Positions 10,486 to 19,859 are shown, counted from the stretch's first letter. The stretch is 64,000 nt of DNA from Pedobacter yulinensis (GCF_003029735.1 NZ_KZ686270.1:124001-188000); one strand, 5' to 3'. A program made the numbers and translations. The notes: generated by a model from the letters alone, not told the origin.

Positions 10486-12489
10486 ATGCAATTCAAATTC
10501 ATCCCGGCTTTGCTGTTTGCAGCATTGTCCTGTTATGCGGCATCTGCCCAGACGCCCGCCAAACCTAAATTTTCTAAATTCGGAAAAGTCGATGCTGCAG
10601 AATTCGCGGTCCGTGCGCCTGGCGCCGACAGTGCCGCTGCTGCCATAAAAATTTTCGATGTCGGCAGCTGTTATTTCGACATCAACCCCACTTCGGGCGG
10701 CTTTGCTTATGTTTATGAACGGCATCTCCGGTACAAGATCAACAGCAAAAATGCTTATGACCTTGCCAATTTCGAGATCGGCCTGTACCGCAACTCAGGC
10801 AGCAGTCGCGAAACGCTCGACAACATGGAAGCCGCAACTTACAACCTGGAAAACGGCAAGGTTGTCTCCCTGAAAATGGGAAAAGACGCCCGCTTTACCG
10901 AAAATGTGGACCGCTCGAACAGCATCAAAAAATACACGCTTCCCAATGTAAAGGAAGGCTCGATCATCGAATACAAGTACAGCATCAAGTCAGACTTTAT
11001 TTTCACCCTGCGCGACTGGAGCTTCCAGGCCGGTTATCCTACACTCTATTCAGAGTATACTGTAACCATACCAGAGTACTTCCGGTACAAAGTCATGCCC
11101 ACCGGATTTTTTCCGATAAGCATTGCCAAACAGGAAAACGTCAATGCCAACTACCATATTCCCGGGGCTGGCAGCGTGAGCACCACAGCGCAGTACACCA
11201 AATACGTTACAGAAAATGCACCTGCCATAAAGACCGAGGCTTTCATTACAACGCTGAGCGATTATACCGCCAAGCTGGAATTTGAACTGCTTGCCACAAA
11301 TTTTCCCGGCGATTATTACCGCGACTATACGGGCAACTGGAGCAAGATCGTAGGCGAACTCGCGGCCGATGAAAATTTTGGCGGCTACGTCAAACCGTCG
11401 GGCTATACGCGGAACCTGGCTACTGAACTCGTCGGGTCCGACACCTCGGCCATGAACCGGACCACGCGTATTTTTGAACATGTAAAAAGAAGCCTGAAAT
11501 GGAACGGGCATCACCGCATGTACACCTCGCACACCAGCATCAAAACGGCATTTGAGAAAAAGACCGGCAATTCAGCCGACATCAACCTTGCACTTGCAAC
11601 CCTGCTGAATGATGCAAAAATACCAGCCCGTGCGGTCCTGGTCAGCACCCGCGACAACGGCGCACACCCTGGTTACCCCATGCTCAGCAAGTTCAACAAT
11701 GTTGTTGTGCAGGCGCTGGTTGGTAAAGAGACTTACCTGCTTGATGCAACAGACCCCGAACACTACCCGGGTATGCTGGCAACAGCAAGCCTGAACCATA
11801 CCGGCCTGCGTATCGGCGACACCGGGGCCGCCTGGATACCGATTGAAGCCACCGCGCCTGCACGCGAGAATTACCAGTATAACCTGGAACTCAGCTCTGA
11901 AAACAAACTCTCGGGAACGTTGTACCACTACAACAGCGGCCACAAAGGGGTGCACCGGCGAAACAGCTACCGTCAGGCGGCGAGCGAGCCTGAATTCGTC
12001 AAAGCATTTAAAGCCGACAAACCGGGTTTGAATATTTTGAAATACAAGGTCGATGCGCTGGACAGCCTGCAGAATCCCTTCGTAGAAACTATGGAGGTTG
12101 CCATCGAGGAACAGGTTGAAGAAGCCGGCGATCTTATTTATTTCAATCCGCTGCTCTTTCAGCGCACCAAAGAAAACCCTTTTACACTTGAGGAGCGCAA
12201 ATTTCCTGTTGATTTTGCTTATCCTTCTGAAGAAGTTTACCGCATTGTGCTGACCTTCCCCAAGAATTATACAATCGAGAAGACGCCGAAAAGCCAGGTA
12301 TTCAAACTGCCCGACAACACGGCGACCTTCAGCTTCATCTTTAACCAGCAGGACAACCAGATCCTCATTACCAGCAAGATCGCCATCAACAAATCCATGT
12401 TCTCCTCAGACGAGTACCTCGATCTGAAAGAACTTTTCAAAAACGTGGTCAGCAAACAGGCTGAGCAACTCGTTTTCAAAAAAATATGA
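10486..12489 (+). CDS. DUF3857 protein with degenerate transglutaminase domain
   Basis: A 667-residue exported protein: signal peptide 1-22 (ASAQ), a DUF3857 beta-domain (about 40-290) and a transglutaminase-like core (about 330-430). At the place of the catalytic Cys the sequence is GNSADINLAL, so Ser363 replaces Cys. At the His position the sequence is SKFNNVVVQA, so Asn replaces His. The Asp of LLDATD (420) is kept. This is the non-catalytic Bacteroidota subfamily. The C-terminal 230 residues are a further DUF3858-like beta region. Its stop overlaps the start of the next DUF3857 gene by 4 nt (ATGA), so the two are translationally coupled. The function of the family is unknown; a structural or binding role in the periplasm is inferred. 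Confidence 0.8.
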   Translation: MQFKFIPALLFAALSCYAASAQTPAKPKFSKFGKVDAAEFAVRAPGADSAAAAIKIFDVGSCYFDINPTSGGFAYVYERHLRYKINSKNAYDLANFEIGLYRNSGSSRETLDNMEAATYNLENGKVVSLKMGKDARFTENVDRSNSIKKYTLPNVKEGSIIEYKYSIKSDFIFTLRDWSFQAGYPTLYSEYTVTIPEYFRYKVMPTGFFPISIAKQENVNANYHIPGAGSVSTTAQYTKYVTENAPAIKTEAFITTLSDYTAKLEFELLATNFPGDYYRDYTGNWSKIVGELAADENFGGYVKPSGYTRNLATELVGSDTSAMNRTTRIFEHVKRSLKWNGHHRMYTSHTSIKTAFEKKTGNSADINLALATLLNDAKIPARAVLVSTRDNGAHPGYPMLSKFNNVVVQALVGKETYLLDATDPEHYPGMLATASLNHTGLRIGDTGAAWIPIEATAPARENYQYNLELSSENKLSGTLYHYNSGHKGVHRRNSYRQAASEPEFVKAFKADKPGLNILKYKVDALDSLQNPFVETMEVAIEEQVEEAGDLIYFNPLLFQRTKENPFTLEERKFPVDFAYPSEEVYRIVLTFPKNYTIEKTPKSQVFKLPDNTATFSFIFNQQDNQILITSKIAINKSMFSSDEYLDLKELFKNVVSKQAEQLVFKKI

Positions 12490-14381
12490 TCAGGGCTGTA
12501 CTTAACGCACTGGCACTGACCTGCCTCTGCTTTCCGGTTGCTGCACAGGATTTTGATGCCGGCAAAATTGATCCGGCGTTGTTGCACCACGCCTCGTTTG
12601 TGGTGCGTAAAGACGATACGCGTTTCGAGGTAAAAAGCCCCGGCAGTGCTGTTCAGACCTGCACTTATGCGGTCACCGTGCTGAACAAAAATGGCGACCC
12701 GGCTGCGGCCTTTACTGAATACTATGACAGATCCAGCTCGATCTCCAACATCAGAGCTACTTTGTATGATGCTCAGGGAAAAAAAGTCCGTGATTACCGC
12801 TCATCAGAACTGATTGACCAGAGTGCAATTTCCAGTTATTCACTGTACGAAGATTACCGGGTCAAACACCTGGAAATGAACAACCAGGCCTACCCTTACA
12901 CGCTCGAATACAGTTATACAAAAGATTACAACGGCCTGCTTAATTACCCGGCGTGGCGGCCGCTTGCCGGCTTCGGGTACGCGGTAGAACATTCCACCTA
13001 CGAGCTCATCATACCGGAGGGACTCAACGTCAGGATGCACAAAAGCCGTGACCTGGCCACAGATTCGATCGCTAAAGAGCGGAAAATACGCTATCGCTGG
13101 TCTGCAAAAAACCTTTCTGCCTTCGAGCCTGAACCACTCAGCGCCGGCCTGGAGAGCGTGACGCCCTGGGTGCAGATCTCGCCTAACCATTTTGTGTATG
13201 ACAAAGCCGAAGGCAGGCTGAACAACTGGCAGGACCTGGGAAAATGGATCTTCGACCTGAGCAATGGCGGCGATCAACTCAGTGCCGAAAAGGCTGTGCT
13301 GGTGCGGGAACTGGTCAAAAAAGCAGGATCAGCCCAGGAAAAAATCAGCATTCTTTACAATTACCTGCAGCAAAGCACCCGGTATGTGAGCGTTCAGCTC
13401 GGTATTGGCGGTTTCAAACCCATCGCAGCAGAAAAGGTGTCGCAGGTCAGTTACGGCGATTGCAAGGCCCTATCTAACTACATGAAAGCCATGTTGAAAG
13501 AAGCAGGAATCGCTTCAAACCTGGTGGTTATCGGTGCCGGACTGCCGTCGCTCAAAAGAGACTTCGCCAGTTTTAACCAGGCGAACCACATGATTCTGAG
13601 TGTACCATTGGGTAAAGACACCACCTGGCTCGAGTGCACGAGCCAGCAGCAGCCTGCGGGGTATGTGGCGCATGGTATTGCCGACCGCACCGTGTTGCTG
13701 GTTACCGAAAAAGGCGGAATCCTGGCACGCACGCCTGCGCTGAATCCGGAAAAAAATTTCCAGCGGCGTCAAGCCACTGTTACCCTGCTTGAAGACGGCA
13801 ATGCCCAAATCAAAGTCAATACAACATTCGGTGCAGCGCAATATGAAGACAACATGGAATTGCTTTCTTCAGAACCATCTGAGCAACGCAAATACCTGCT
13901 TTCGCGTTATGCGGCAATTAACCCTGAGCTGGAGTCGTATGCTTTCAAACAGCCGGACCGCGCCAGGCCCGAAATGCAGGAAGACCTGGCAATCAAGGCA
14001 ATCAAGGTGCTGACATCGGGCGGGGACCGCTCCTTTCTTACACTGAACCTTCTGAACAGGCGCGAAGCTATTTTACCCGCTATAGAAGCGCGGAAAACAC
14101 CCTTCGCCCTTCCGTTCGGCTACCAGGACGATGACGAACTGACTTTTGTGCTGCCGGCTGGCTACAAAGTGGAATTTTTGCCAAAGCCGGTTACCCTGGA
14201 AAGCGAATTTGGAAAATACGAGGCAAGCGTAACGCAGCAAGACGGTAAAATTCTTTACAAACGCCGGCTGCGCATACAGGATAAAACGTTCGCACCCGGA
14301 AAATACAATGACTTGGTCGAGTTCTATAAAAAGATCTATCAGGCCGACAAGGTCAAAGCTGTGCTTGCCAAAAGCGCTTAA
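12486..14381 (+). CDS. DUF3857 protein with intact transglutaminase triad
   Basis: A 631-residue exported protein with signal peptide 1-21 (VAAQ), DUF3857 domain (about 35-240) and transglutaminase core (about 265-395). Unlike its upstream partner it keeps a plausible triad: Cys326 in SYGDCKALSNYM, His368 in NQANHMIL, and Glu383 in TWLECTS in the acid position. The C-terminal region (about 400-631) is a DUF3858-like beta domain. The start ATG is inside the stop of the preceding gene (ATGA), which implies 1:1 co-translation. The enzyme could act as a periplasmic cysteine protease or acyltransferase; this is not established. The pair ends at the strong terminator at 14390-14420. Confidence 0.82.
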   Translation: MIRAVLNALALTCLCFPVAAQDFDAGKIDPALLHHASFVVRKDDTRFEVKSPGSAVQTCTYAVTVLNKNGDPAAAFTEYYDRSSSISNIRATLYDAQGKKVRDYRSSELIDQSAISSYSLYEDYRVKHLEMNNQAYPYTLEYSYTKDYNGLLNYPAWRPLAGFGYAVEHSTYELIIPEGLNVRMHKSRDLATDSIAKERKIRYRWSAKNLSAFEPEPLSAGLESVTPWVQISPNHFVYDKAEGRLNNWQDLGKWIFDLSNGGDQLSAEKAVLVRELVKKAGSAQEKISILYNYLQQSTRYVSVQLGIGGFKPIAAEKVSQVSYGDCKALSNYMKAMLKEAGIASNLVVIGAGLPSLKRDFASFNQANHMILSVPLGKDTTWLECTSQQQPAGYVAHGIADRTVLLVTEKGGILARTPALNPEKNFQRRQATVTLLEDGNAQIKVNTTFGAAQYEDNMELLSSEPSEQRKYLLSRYAAINPELESYAFKQPDRARPEMQEDLAIKAIKVLTSGGDRSFLTLNLLNRREAILPAIEARKTPFALPFGYQDDDELTFVLPAGYKVEFLPKPVTLESEFGKYEASVTQQDGKILYKRRLRIQDKTFAPGKYNDLVEFYKKIYQADKVKAVLAKSA

Positions 14382-14389
14382 CACCATAG

Positions 14390-14420
14390 GGCCCGCCGAA
14401 TAAGGCGGGCTTATTTTTTG
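14390..14420 (+). terminator. Terminator of the DUF3857 operon
   Basis: Stem GCCCGCC (14391-14397) pairs with GGCGGGC (14404-14410), followed by TTATTTTTTG. The T-run overlaps the 3' end of the convergent M16 gene. Confidence 0.85.
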
Positions 14421-15685
14421 CCCACTGTAACCTCTACAAACTGCTCCGGCCGCAGGTAGGTTTGCGCCAGGTGCTGCAGCCGCTCTGCGCTAACCGTGCG
14501 AATGGTTTCGATGTAGTTGCTGTAATAGTCATAATCCATGCCCGAGAAATGCACATTTTTGAACTTGTCTGCATGCGAGAAAACGTTCTCAAGACTACCC
14601 AGCAACGATCCCATCATGTAATTCCGGACCAACGAAAGTTCTTCGCCGGCTACGGGTGCCGATTGCAGCAGGCTGATTTCGCTATAAATTTCATTGAGCG
14701 CAGCCTGGCTTACTTCTGCTCCTACCTCTGTCGAAATAAAGAAATAACCTGCATGTTTGAGCGAAGCGAGTCCTGAACCGATCCCGTAGGTAAATCCTTT
14801 GTCTTCGCGAATATTTGCCATGAGCCGCGACCCAAAATACCCGCCGAGTACGCAGTTTAAAACCTGCAATGCAGGGAAATCCGGATGCCTGCGGTTGATG
14901 GTCAGCGTGCCCAGCCGGAGCGCCGACTGGAGTGCGTCGGGAACTTCCTGGTAAATTTTCCGTGCATCAGGTTCGCCTGGCGTAAATTGCTGGGCGGCGG
15001 CTTTTTCTTTTACTTCCCAGTCAGCTCCGAAAAACCGGTCCAGCAAGTTAAAGCTGCGCTCGTCAAATTTACCGGCAGCTACAATGGTGCAATTCTCCGG
15101 ACTGTAGCCCGCTGCGAAATACCTGAGCAGCGTGCCGCGGTCAAGCTGGTCATAATCTTCTGGCTGCGGCACATAGCCGTAAGGCGTGTTGCCAAGCACC
15201 GCGGCCGAAAACAACCGGCGCGCTACAAAATCGTTTTTTTTCAGGTTGACCAGCAGCTTCTGCTTCTGGTTGCGCGCGAAAATGTCCAATTCATCGGCCG
15301 GAAATGTACTTCCTGTCAGCACATCGTGAACAATTGGCAGCACCGCTTCAAGGTGTTTGGTCAGGGTATACAGGGTTAATGACGCATGGTCAGGATTGTA
15401 ATCGGTCTGAAGAAAGGCCCCATAAAAATCGACACTTTCGGCGATTTCCCGGGCTGAACGCGTTGCCGTTCCGTTGTTCAGCAGATTGTTGACGGCCATT
15501 GATTGCAGCGGACTGCCTTCGGCATGGTCAACGTTTTCAAAAATAAACTCGATGCGCACAAGATCTTGGCCGCCCGCAACCAACGAGAAAACGGGTATGC
15601 CATTGCGCAGCGTCCTGTGTTCGGGTTTTATAAACTGGATATCAGACACAAGTCCGAAAGCGGGTGCTTCTGTACGGTTAAGCAT
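14411..15685 (-). CDS. M16 family peptidase, non-catalytic partner
   Basis: A 424-residue insulinase-like (M16) protein with the usual two-domain layout. The zinc motif HxxEH is missing: the corresponding region reads NVDHAEGSPLQSMAVNNLLNNG. The C-terminal half keeps the SRLMANIREDKGFTYGIGS segment, which carries the Arg/Tyr-type residues that M16 heterodimers use to complete the active site from the second subunit. No signal peptide is evident. It overlaps the catalytic M16 gene by 8 nt (15678-15685), which implies tight co-expression and a heterodimer like processing peptidase. Its start context inside the preceding gene supports translational coupling. Confidence 0.88.
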   Translation of the reverse strand: MLNRTEAPAFGLVSDIQFIKPEHRTLRNGIPVFSLVAGGQDLVRIEFIFENVDHAEGSPLQSMAVNNLLNNGTATRSAREIAESVDFYGAFLQTDYNPDHASLTLYTLTKHLEAVLPIVHDVLTGSTFPADELDIFARNQKQKLLVNLKKNDFVARRLFSAAVLGNTPYGYVPQPEDYDQLDRGTLLRYFAAGYSPENCTIVAAGKFDERSFNLLDRFFGADWEVKEKAAAQQFTPGEPDARKIYQEVPDALQSALRLGTLTINRRHPDFPALQVLNCVLGGYFGSRLMANIREDKGFTYGIGSGLASLKHAGYFFISTEVGAEVSQAALNEIYSEISLLQSAPVAGEELSLVRNYMMGSLLGSLENVFSHADKFKNVHFSGMDYDYYSNYIETIRTVSAERLQHLAQTYLRPEQFVEVTVGKK

Positions 15686-16916
15686 TTTTCAGGTAATAAA
15701 GGATGGAACTTTTTTCTTTCGTAAAGGTTGCAGCTGCCGCCTGCATGATGTCGGCGGCCTGTACGGCATGGTACCGGCTGGTTTCTTCGTTAAACAGGTT
15801 CGCGTCGCCAAGCAGTTCGTAGAACGCCAGGTTCATTGCTTTGTCAAGCAGGCTCATTTCGCTGAACGCCATGGTCGACTCGACCTTATTCTTCACTTTG
15901 GTCAGCTCTGCCTCGCCTACCGGCTCGGTAGCCAGCCGCTGAAGCTCTGTCCAGATCCCGGCTTCTGCCTCTTCCATCGGTGTCCCTTCAGAAAGTTTTC
16001 CTTCGATCACGAACAGACCCGTATCGAGGCTACCCATGTTGTAGGCATTGATTTCGCTGAACAACTGCTTTTCCTTGAGCAGGGAATTGTAAAGCCTGGA
16101 AGATTTTCCGCGGGAAAGAATGTCTGAGAGCAGGTCGAACGCATAATAGTCAGGATCCGTGCGCCGTCCCATTTTGAAAGCCATGTAAATGGCATCAAGC
16201 GGTACATCGGCTTTCACGGTTTCGGTCCGCGCTTCAGTTTGCTCGGGTTCCTGTGGCAGGTCCCGGTCGTACCTGGGCCCGGACGGGATACTGCCAAACC
16301 ATTTCTCTGCCATTACCTTCATGTCGTCGGTCTTCACATTGCCGCCCACGACCACGATGGCATTCTTCGGATTATAATGTTTCCTGAAAAACGCTTTGAC
16401 ATCGTCCATCGTGGCCTGTTCGATGTGCGACAGCTCTTTACCGATCGTTGCCCAGCGGTAAGGGTGCTCCCGGTAGGCAAGCGGTCTAAGCTTAAGCCAG
16501 ACATCGCCGTAAGGCTGGTTAAGGTAACGTTGCTTGAATTCTTCGCAAACCACATTGCGCTGTACCTCAAGGCTTTTTTCTGTAAAGGCCAGACTCAGCA
16601 TGCGGTCACTTTCCAGCCAGAATGCGGTTTCGACATTTTCTGAGGGAAGGGTCAGGTAATAATTGGTGATATCATTGCTCGTAAAAGCATTGTTTTCGCC
16701 CCCAACGCGTTGCAGGGGTTCATCGTATGATGGAATGTTCAGCGATCCGCCAAACATCAGGTGCTCGAAGAGATGCGCAAAACCGGTTTGACCGGGATTT
16801 TCGTCACGCGCGCCAACATCATACAGCACATTGAGTACGGCCATTGGCGTGGTTGGATCTTCATGTACAAGGACTTTAAGTCCATTATCGAGCGTAAAAC
16901 GGGTGAAACTTACCAT
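15678..16916 (-). CDS. M16 family zinc peptidase, catalytic subunit
   Basis: A 412-residue insulinase-like peptidase. The inverted zinc motif is HLFEH (His48, Glu51, His52) in GFAHLFEHLMFGGS, with the downstream conserved Glu region VVCEEFKQR near 130. The C-terminal half has SRLYNSLLKEKQLFSEINAY. No signal peptide is visible, so the cytoplasm is the most likely location, although some relatives are periplasmic. It is the first gene of a two-gene operon with the motif-less partner. Substrates are likely small unfolded peptides. The start ATG at 16916 gives the normal N-terminus (VSFTRFTLDNGLKVL). Confidence 0.93.
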   Translation of the reverse strand: MVSFTRFTLDNGLKVLVHEDPTTPMAVLNVLYDVGARDENPGQTGFAHLFEHLMFGGSLNIPSYDEPLQRVGGENNAFTSNDITNYYLTLPSENVETAFWLESDRMLSLAFTEKSLEVQRNVVCEEFKQRYLNQPYGDVWLKLRPLAYREHPYRWATIGKELSHIEQATMDDVKAFFRKHYNPKNAIVVVGGNVKTDDMKVMAEKWFGSIPSGPRYDRDLPQEPEQTEARTETVKADVPLDAIYMAFKMGRRTDPDYYAFDLLSDILSRGKSSRLYNSLLKEKQLFSEINAYNMGSLDTGLFVIEGKLSEGTPMEEAEAGIWTELQRLATEPVGEAELTKVKNKVESTMAFSEMSLLDKAMNLAFYELLGDANLFNEETSRYHAVQAADIMQAAAATFTKEKSSILYYLKNA

Positions 16917-17059
16917 AGGTCTGTGAAAGTCGGTAAATATAGCTTATTTCCGGCCTAATCTTAACAATTCGGGCCACCCCTGGTTTTACCTCAGATAATG
17001 GTTTTGTAAAAAAGCCATTCGATTTTTGCCGGGGCAGGCAGGGTACGCTTCGCCACCAC

Positions 17060-17076
17060 TATATTTGGTATATTTG
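17060..17076 (+). promoter_or_regulatory. Two overlapping-register -7 boxes of mqnC
   Basis: TATATTTG occurs twice, at 17060-17067 and 17069-17076. The second ends 4 nt before the ATG at 17081, so transcripts from it would be leaderless. No good -33 TTTG is seen. Confidence 0.45.
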
Positions 17077-17080
17077 CCGT

Positions 17081-18205
17081 ATGAATACTGCCGACTTGCT
17101 GCAAAAAGCCAGGAACTTTGAGTTTCTGAGCATCGAAGAAGGAATGTTCCTCTTTAAGGAAGCGGATACCGCTTCGCTGATGTTTACTGCAAATGCCCTT
17201 AGGAAAATCCAGGTACCCAGCGGCAAGGTAACCTGGCAGATTGACCGGAACGTGAACACCACCAATGTTTGCATTGCCAACTGCAAGTTCTGCAACTTCT
17301 TTCGCAGACCCGGGCATGAAGACAGCTACATTACCGATATCGAGACGTATAAGGTTAAGATCGAAGAAACATTTCGCCTTGGGGGCGACCAGCTGCTGCT
17401 GCAGGGCGGCCACCACCCGGACCTCGGCCTGCAGTTCTATGCAGACCTGTTCAAAAAACTGAAAGAGCTGTATCCAGACCTGAAACTGCACGCACTCGGA
17501 CCGCCCGAAATTGCGCACGTGGCTAAACTGGAAGGCATTTCACATACCGAAGTATTGCGTACGCTCAAAGAGGCCGGACTTGATTCGCTGCCCGGGGCGG
17601 GTGCAGAAATACTGAATGACCGCGTCAGGCGGCTGATCAGTAAAGGGAAATGCGGCGGCAAGGAATGGCTTGACGTGATGCGGGCTGCCCACCAACTGGA
17701 TATTACTACGTCGGCGACCATGATGTTTGGCCATGTAGAGACCCTTTATGAGCGGTTTGAACACCTGGCCTGGATCAGGGACGTACAAAGCGAAAAACCT
17801 GAAGGTGCCAATGGATTCCTGGCGTTTATTCCCTGGCCCTTCCAGGATGACGGCACGCTGCTGAAGCGGCTTCGCGGCATCAGCAACAACGTTTCGGCAG
17901 ATGAATACATCCGCATGATTGCCCTGAGCCGGATCATGCTTCCTAACGTTAAAAACGTCCAGGCAAGCTGGCTGACCGTGGGCAAAAAGACCGCGCAGCT
18001 TTGTCTGCACGCAGGTGCGAACGATTTTGGCTCGATCATGATTGAAGAGAACGTCGTGTCGGCAGCAGGTGCCCCGCACCGTTTTACGGCAAATGGCATC
18101 CAGCAGGCCATTCGCGAAGCGGGGTTCGAACCGCAGCTAAGGGGCCAGAAATATAATTATCGCGAGCTGCCTGAACATCTTGAAGAGCAGGTTATTACCT
18201 ATTGA
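17081..18205 (+). CDS. mqnC: Cyclic dehypoxanthinyl futalosine synthase
   Basis: A 374-residue radical SAM enzyme of menaquinone synthesis by the futalosine pathway; it cyclises dehypoxanthine futalosine. The cluster motif is CIANCKFC (Cys64, Cys68, Cys71). The following GHEDSYITD and the GGDQLLLQGGHHPDLGLQFY stretch are typical of MqnC rather than MqnE. The C-terminal region FIPWPFQDDGTLLKR is also conserved in the family. It is a lone gene here; the other mqn genes are not in this window. The cell probably respires with menaquinone made from chorismate by this route. Confidence 0.95.
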   Translation: MNTADLLQKARNFEFLSIEEGMFLFKEADTASLMFTANALRKIQVPSGKVTWQIDRNVNTTNVCIANCKFCNFFRRPGHEDSYITDIETYKVKIEETFRLGGDQLLLQGGHHPDLGLQFYADLFKKLKELYPDLKLHALGPPEIAHVAKLEGISHTEVLRTLKEAGLDSLPGAGAEILNDRVRRLISKGKCGGKEWLDVMRAAHQLDITTSATMMFGHVETLYERFEHLAWIRDVQSEKPEGANGFLAFIPWPFQDDGTLLKRLRGISNNVSADEYIRMIALSRIMLPNVKNVQASWLTVGKKTAQLCLHAGANDFGSIMIEENVVSAAGAPHRFTANGIQQAIREAGFEPQLRGQKYNYRELPEHLEEQVITY

Positions 18206-18210
18206 TTCAA

Positions 18211-18244
18211 TAAAAAAGGGGTAAACAACTCGCTTGTTTACCCC
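18211..18244 (-). terminator. Terminator of the ferritin-like gene pair
   Basis: A perfect 11-bp stem (GGGGTAAACAA at 18218-18228 with TTGTTTACCCC at 18234-18244, loop CTCGC) is followed on the minus strand by TTTTTTA. It serves the minus-strand genes ending at 18276; it may also halt mqnC transcription but lacks a T-run on that side. Confidence 0.85.
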
Positions 18245-18275
18245 TACCTAAAACTAAACTTCCTTACCTGGAATA

Positions 18276-19136
18276 TTATACGATGAACGGATCAACGATG
18301 GCAAGTACCTGATCTTTGGTCAGCGGCTCATCGAAAGCCTCAGAAGCGGCTGCTGCTGAAATATTCTGACCGTTAATATTCTGAATACCAACACCAGCCT
18401 GGCTCTTGATCTCTTCGCCATTGTAGGCCGGCTGAACGGCTGAGTCTGCAATGCCACTCTGATTTTCAGTAATCCATGGTTTAACCACTACACCGGCTGG
18501 TACGAGCGATCCGTTTGCACGGCGCATCTGCCTGATGTGTGATGCATGACGGGCCTCTACCGAATGGATATTCAATGCTGCTTCGAGCACACCACCAGAG
18601 CCGAGCAGATCGCCGGCCTGTCCTTTGTAAGCCCGTACGCCGGTATCTTCAAATGTCTGGGCTACAGCCAGGAACAGCCCGTAGTTGTTGAACGCTTCTT
18701 TAAATGGCCCGTTTCCACTGCCATTTCCGCCCGAAAAATCGAACGTTGGTTTAGGCACCGGGGTTCCGCCGGCCTGCGTAATGGCCGTTCTCAGGAATGC
18801 CACGTGCTGATTTTCATGATCGCGAATCGTCGTGATCGCCCCTGTGGGAGCACCTGCGGGAATCAGTGCAGTGCCGCGCTCAACAGCACGTGTATAAAAT
18901 TCTGCCTCGAGATATTCAAGGGTCAGGGCAAAATTCAACACGTTTAAAACCGTAGAACTGGTTTGCCTGCCGTAGGCTTTTTTAAACATGGAGCCCAGTG
19001 CAAAGGGCAGCGATGCCAGCGCGACTTTAGAGCCAAAGCCATAAAAATCTTTCATGGCCTGCCTGCGCGGACTTAAGCGGTCTGCAATGCTGTTGTCTGC
19101 TTTTTCAATTTCGTCTATGATATGTAGGATATTCAT
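18276..19136 (-). CDS. Exported ferritin-like domain protein
   Basis: A 286-residue ferritin_2-type four-helix protein. Metal-ligand-like residues are in LEYLEAEFYTRAV (about 72), ENQH (about 108), QTFEDTGVRAY (about 163) and SVEARHASHIR (about 194): two ExxH motifs plus two single Glu, as in a di-metal ferritin-like site. The N-terminal 60 residues hold SPRRQAMKDFYGFG followed by a hydrophobic stretch (VALASLPFALG), resembling a Tat leader, but the spacing is loose. Plant desiccation-related protein homologues share this fold. It lies 12 nt after the related gene at 19149-19859. The metal and function (iron storage, oxidase) are not determined. Confidence 0.82.
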   Translation of the reverse strand: MNILHIIDEIEKADNSIADRLSPRRQAMKDFYGFGSKVALASLPFALGSMFKKAYGRQTSSTVLNVLNFALTLEYLEAEFYTRAVERGTALIPAGAPTGAITTIRDHENQHVAFLRTAITQAGGTPVPKPTFDFSGGNGSGNGPFKEAFNNYGLFLAVAQTFEDTGVRAYKGQAGDLLGSGGVLEAALNIHSVEARHASHIRQMRRANGSLVPAGVVVKPWITENQSGIADSAVQPAYNGEEIKSQAGVGIQNINGQNISAAAASEAFDEPLTKDQVLAIVDPFIV

Positions 19137-19148
19137 GGTCGCTCTGGT

Positions 19149-19859
19149 TTAAGAAGGTAAATTACTTGCATTAATCTTGGTCTTGATGTACGCTCCCGCG
19201 ATGGCGAGCACATCTTTTGGTGCCTTGGATTTTTCGAGTCCGTTTGCATCCACTACTTCGCTATTTGCGAAAGAGCCGTTCGCGATCAGGTCGCGGATGA
19301 GCGCCGCATGGCGTGCCTCAACAGATACGATCTTGCCGGCCAGCAGCAGGTAGTTTTTGTCTTTGATCAGCCGGCCTGCGCCATTGTAGGCTGCGCAACC
19401 CAGGTCTTCGAATGCCTTGGCCGTAGAAAGAATCGAGGTCCTGTCGCCGAAATTAATGGCAGAAAAATTTACCTCGAGTGCGGGAATCGCATTTCCCTGC
19501 AATGCATTCTTAAAAAATTCGCGGTGTGCGACTTCGTGGTCGCGGATATCGGTCAGGTAGGCTTTTTCTATATCGCTGAAAGCAGCAAAGCCGGAACCCG
19601 CTACTACCTGCGTATAAAAAGCCGCTTCAAGCTGCTCTAACGCATAGGCATAGTTTAAAATACCAATATCGTCTTTGCCCAGGTCTACACCGTCTGCGGT
19701 TTCGAAGTTCGGGTACCGGTTCTTTTTACAACCGGCAGCAACAAGTGCCATACCGGCCATGCCGGCGCCTGCAAACTGCAGGAAGGTACGGCGGGAGCTG
19801 ATCAGCCCGCTTTTACCTGAAATCAGCTGAGATTCTTGGTTGTCAGTAGTTTTCATCAT
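19149..19859 (-). CDS. Tat-exported ferritin-like domain protein
   Basis: A ferritin-like protein (about 236 residues from ATG 19859). The twin-arginine signal is clear: SSRRTFLQFAGAGMAGMAL, then a lipobox-like AAGC. The four-helix domain has LEQLEAAFYTQVV, DHEVAHREFF, AKAFEDLGCAAY and SVEARHAALIRDL, which again supply the Glu and ExxH ligands of a di-metal site. The open frame runs to 19979, but that upstream part is not conserved in appearance, and the Tat signal position favours 19859 (or the adjacent ATG at 19856). It is the first gene of the pair and divergent from a LytTR regulator 131 bp away. Tat export suggests folding with cofactor in the cytoplasm. Confidence 0.85.
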   Translation of the reverse strand: MMKTTDNQESQLISGKSGLISSRRTFLQFAGAGMAGMALVAAGCKKNRYPNFETADGVDLGKDDIGILNYAYALEQLEAAFYTQVVAGSGFAAFSDIEKAYLTDIRDHEVAHREFFKNALQGNAIPALEVNFSAINFGDRTSILSTAKAFEDLGCAAYNGAGRLIKDKNYLLLAGKIVSVEARHAALIRDLIANGSFANSEVVDANGLEKSKAPKDVLAIAGAYIKTKINASNLPS

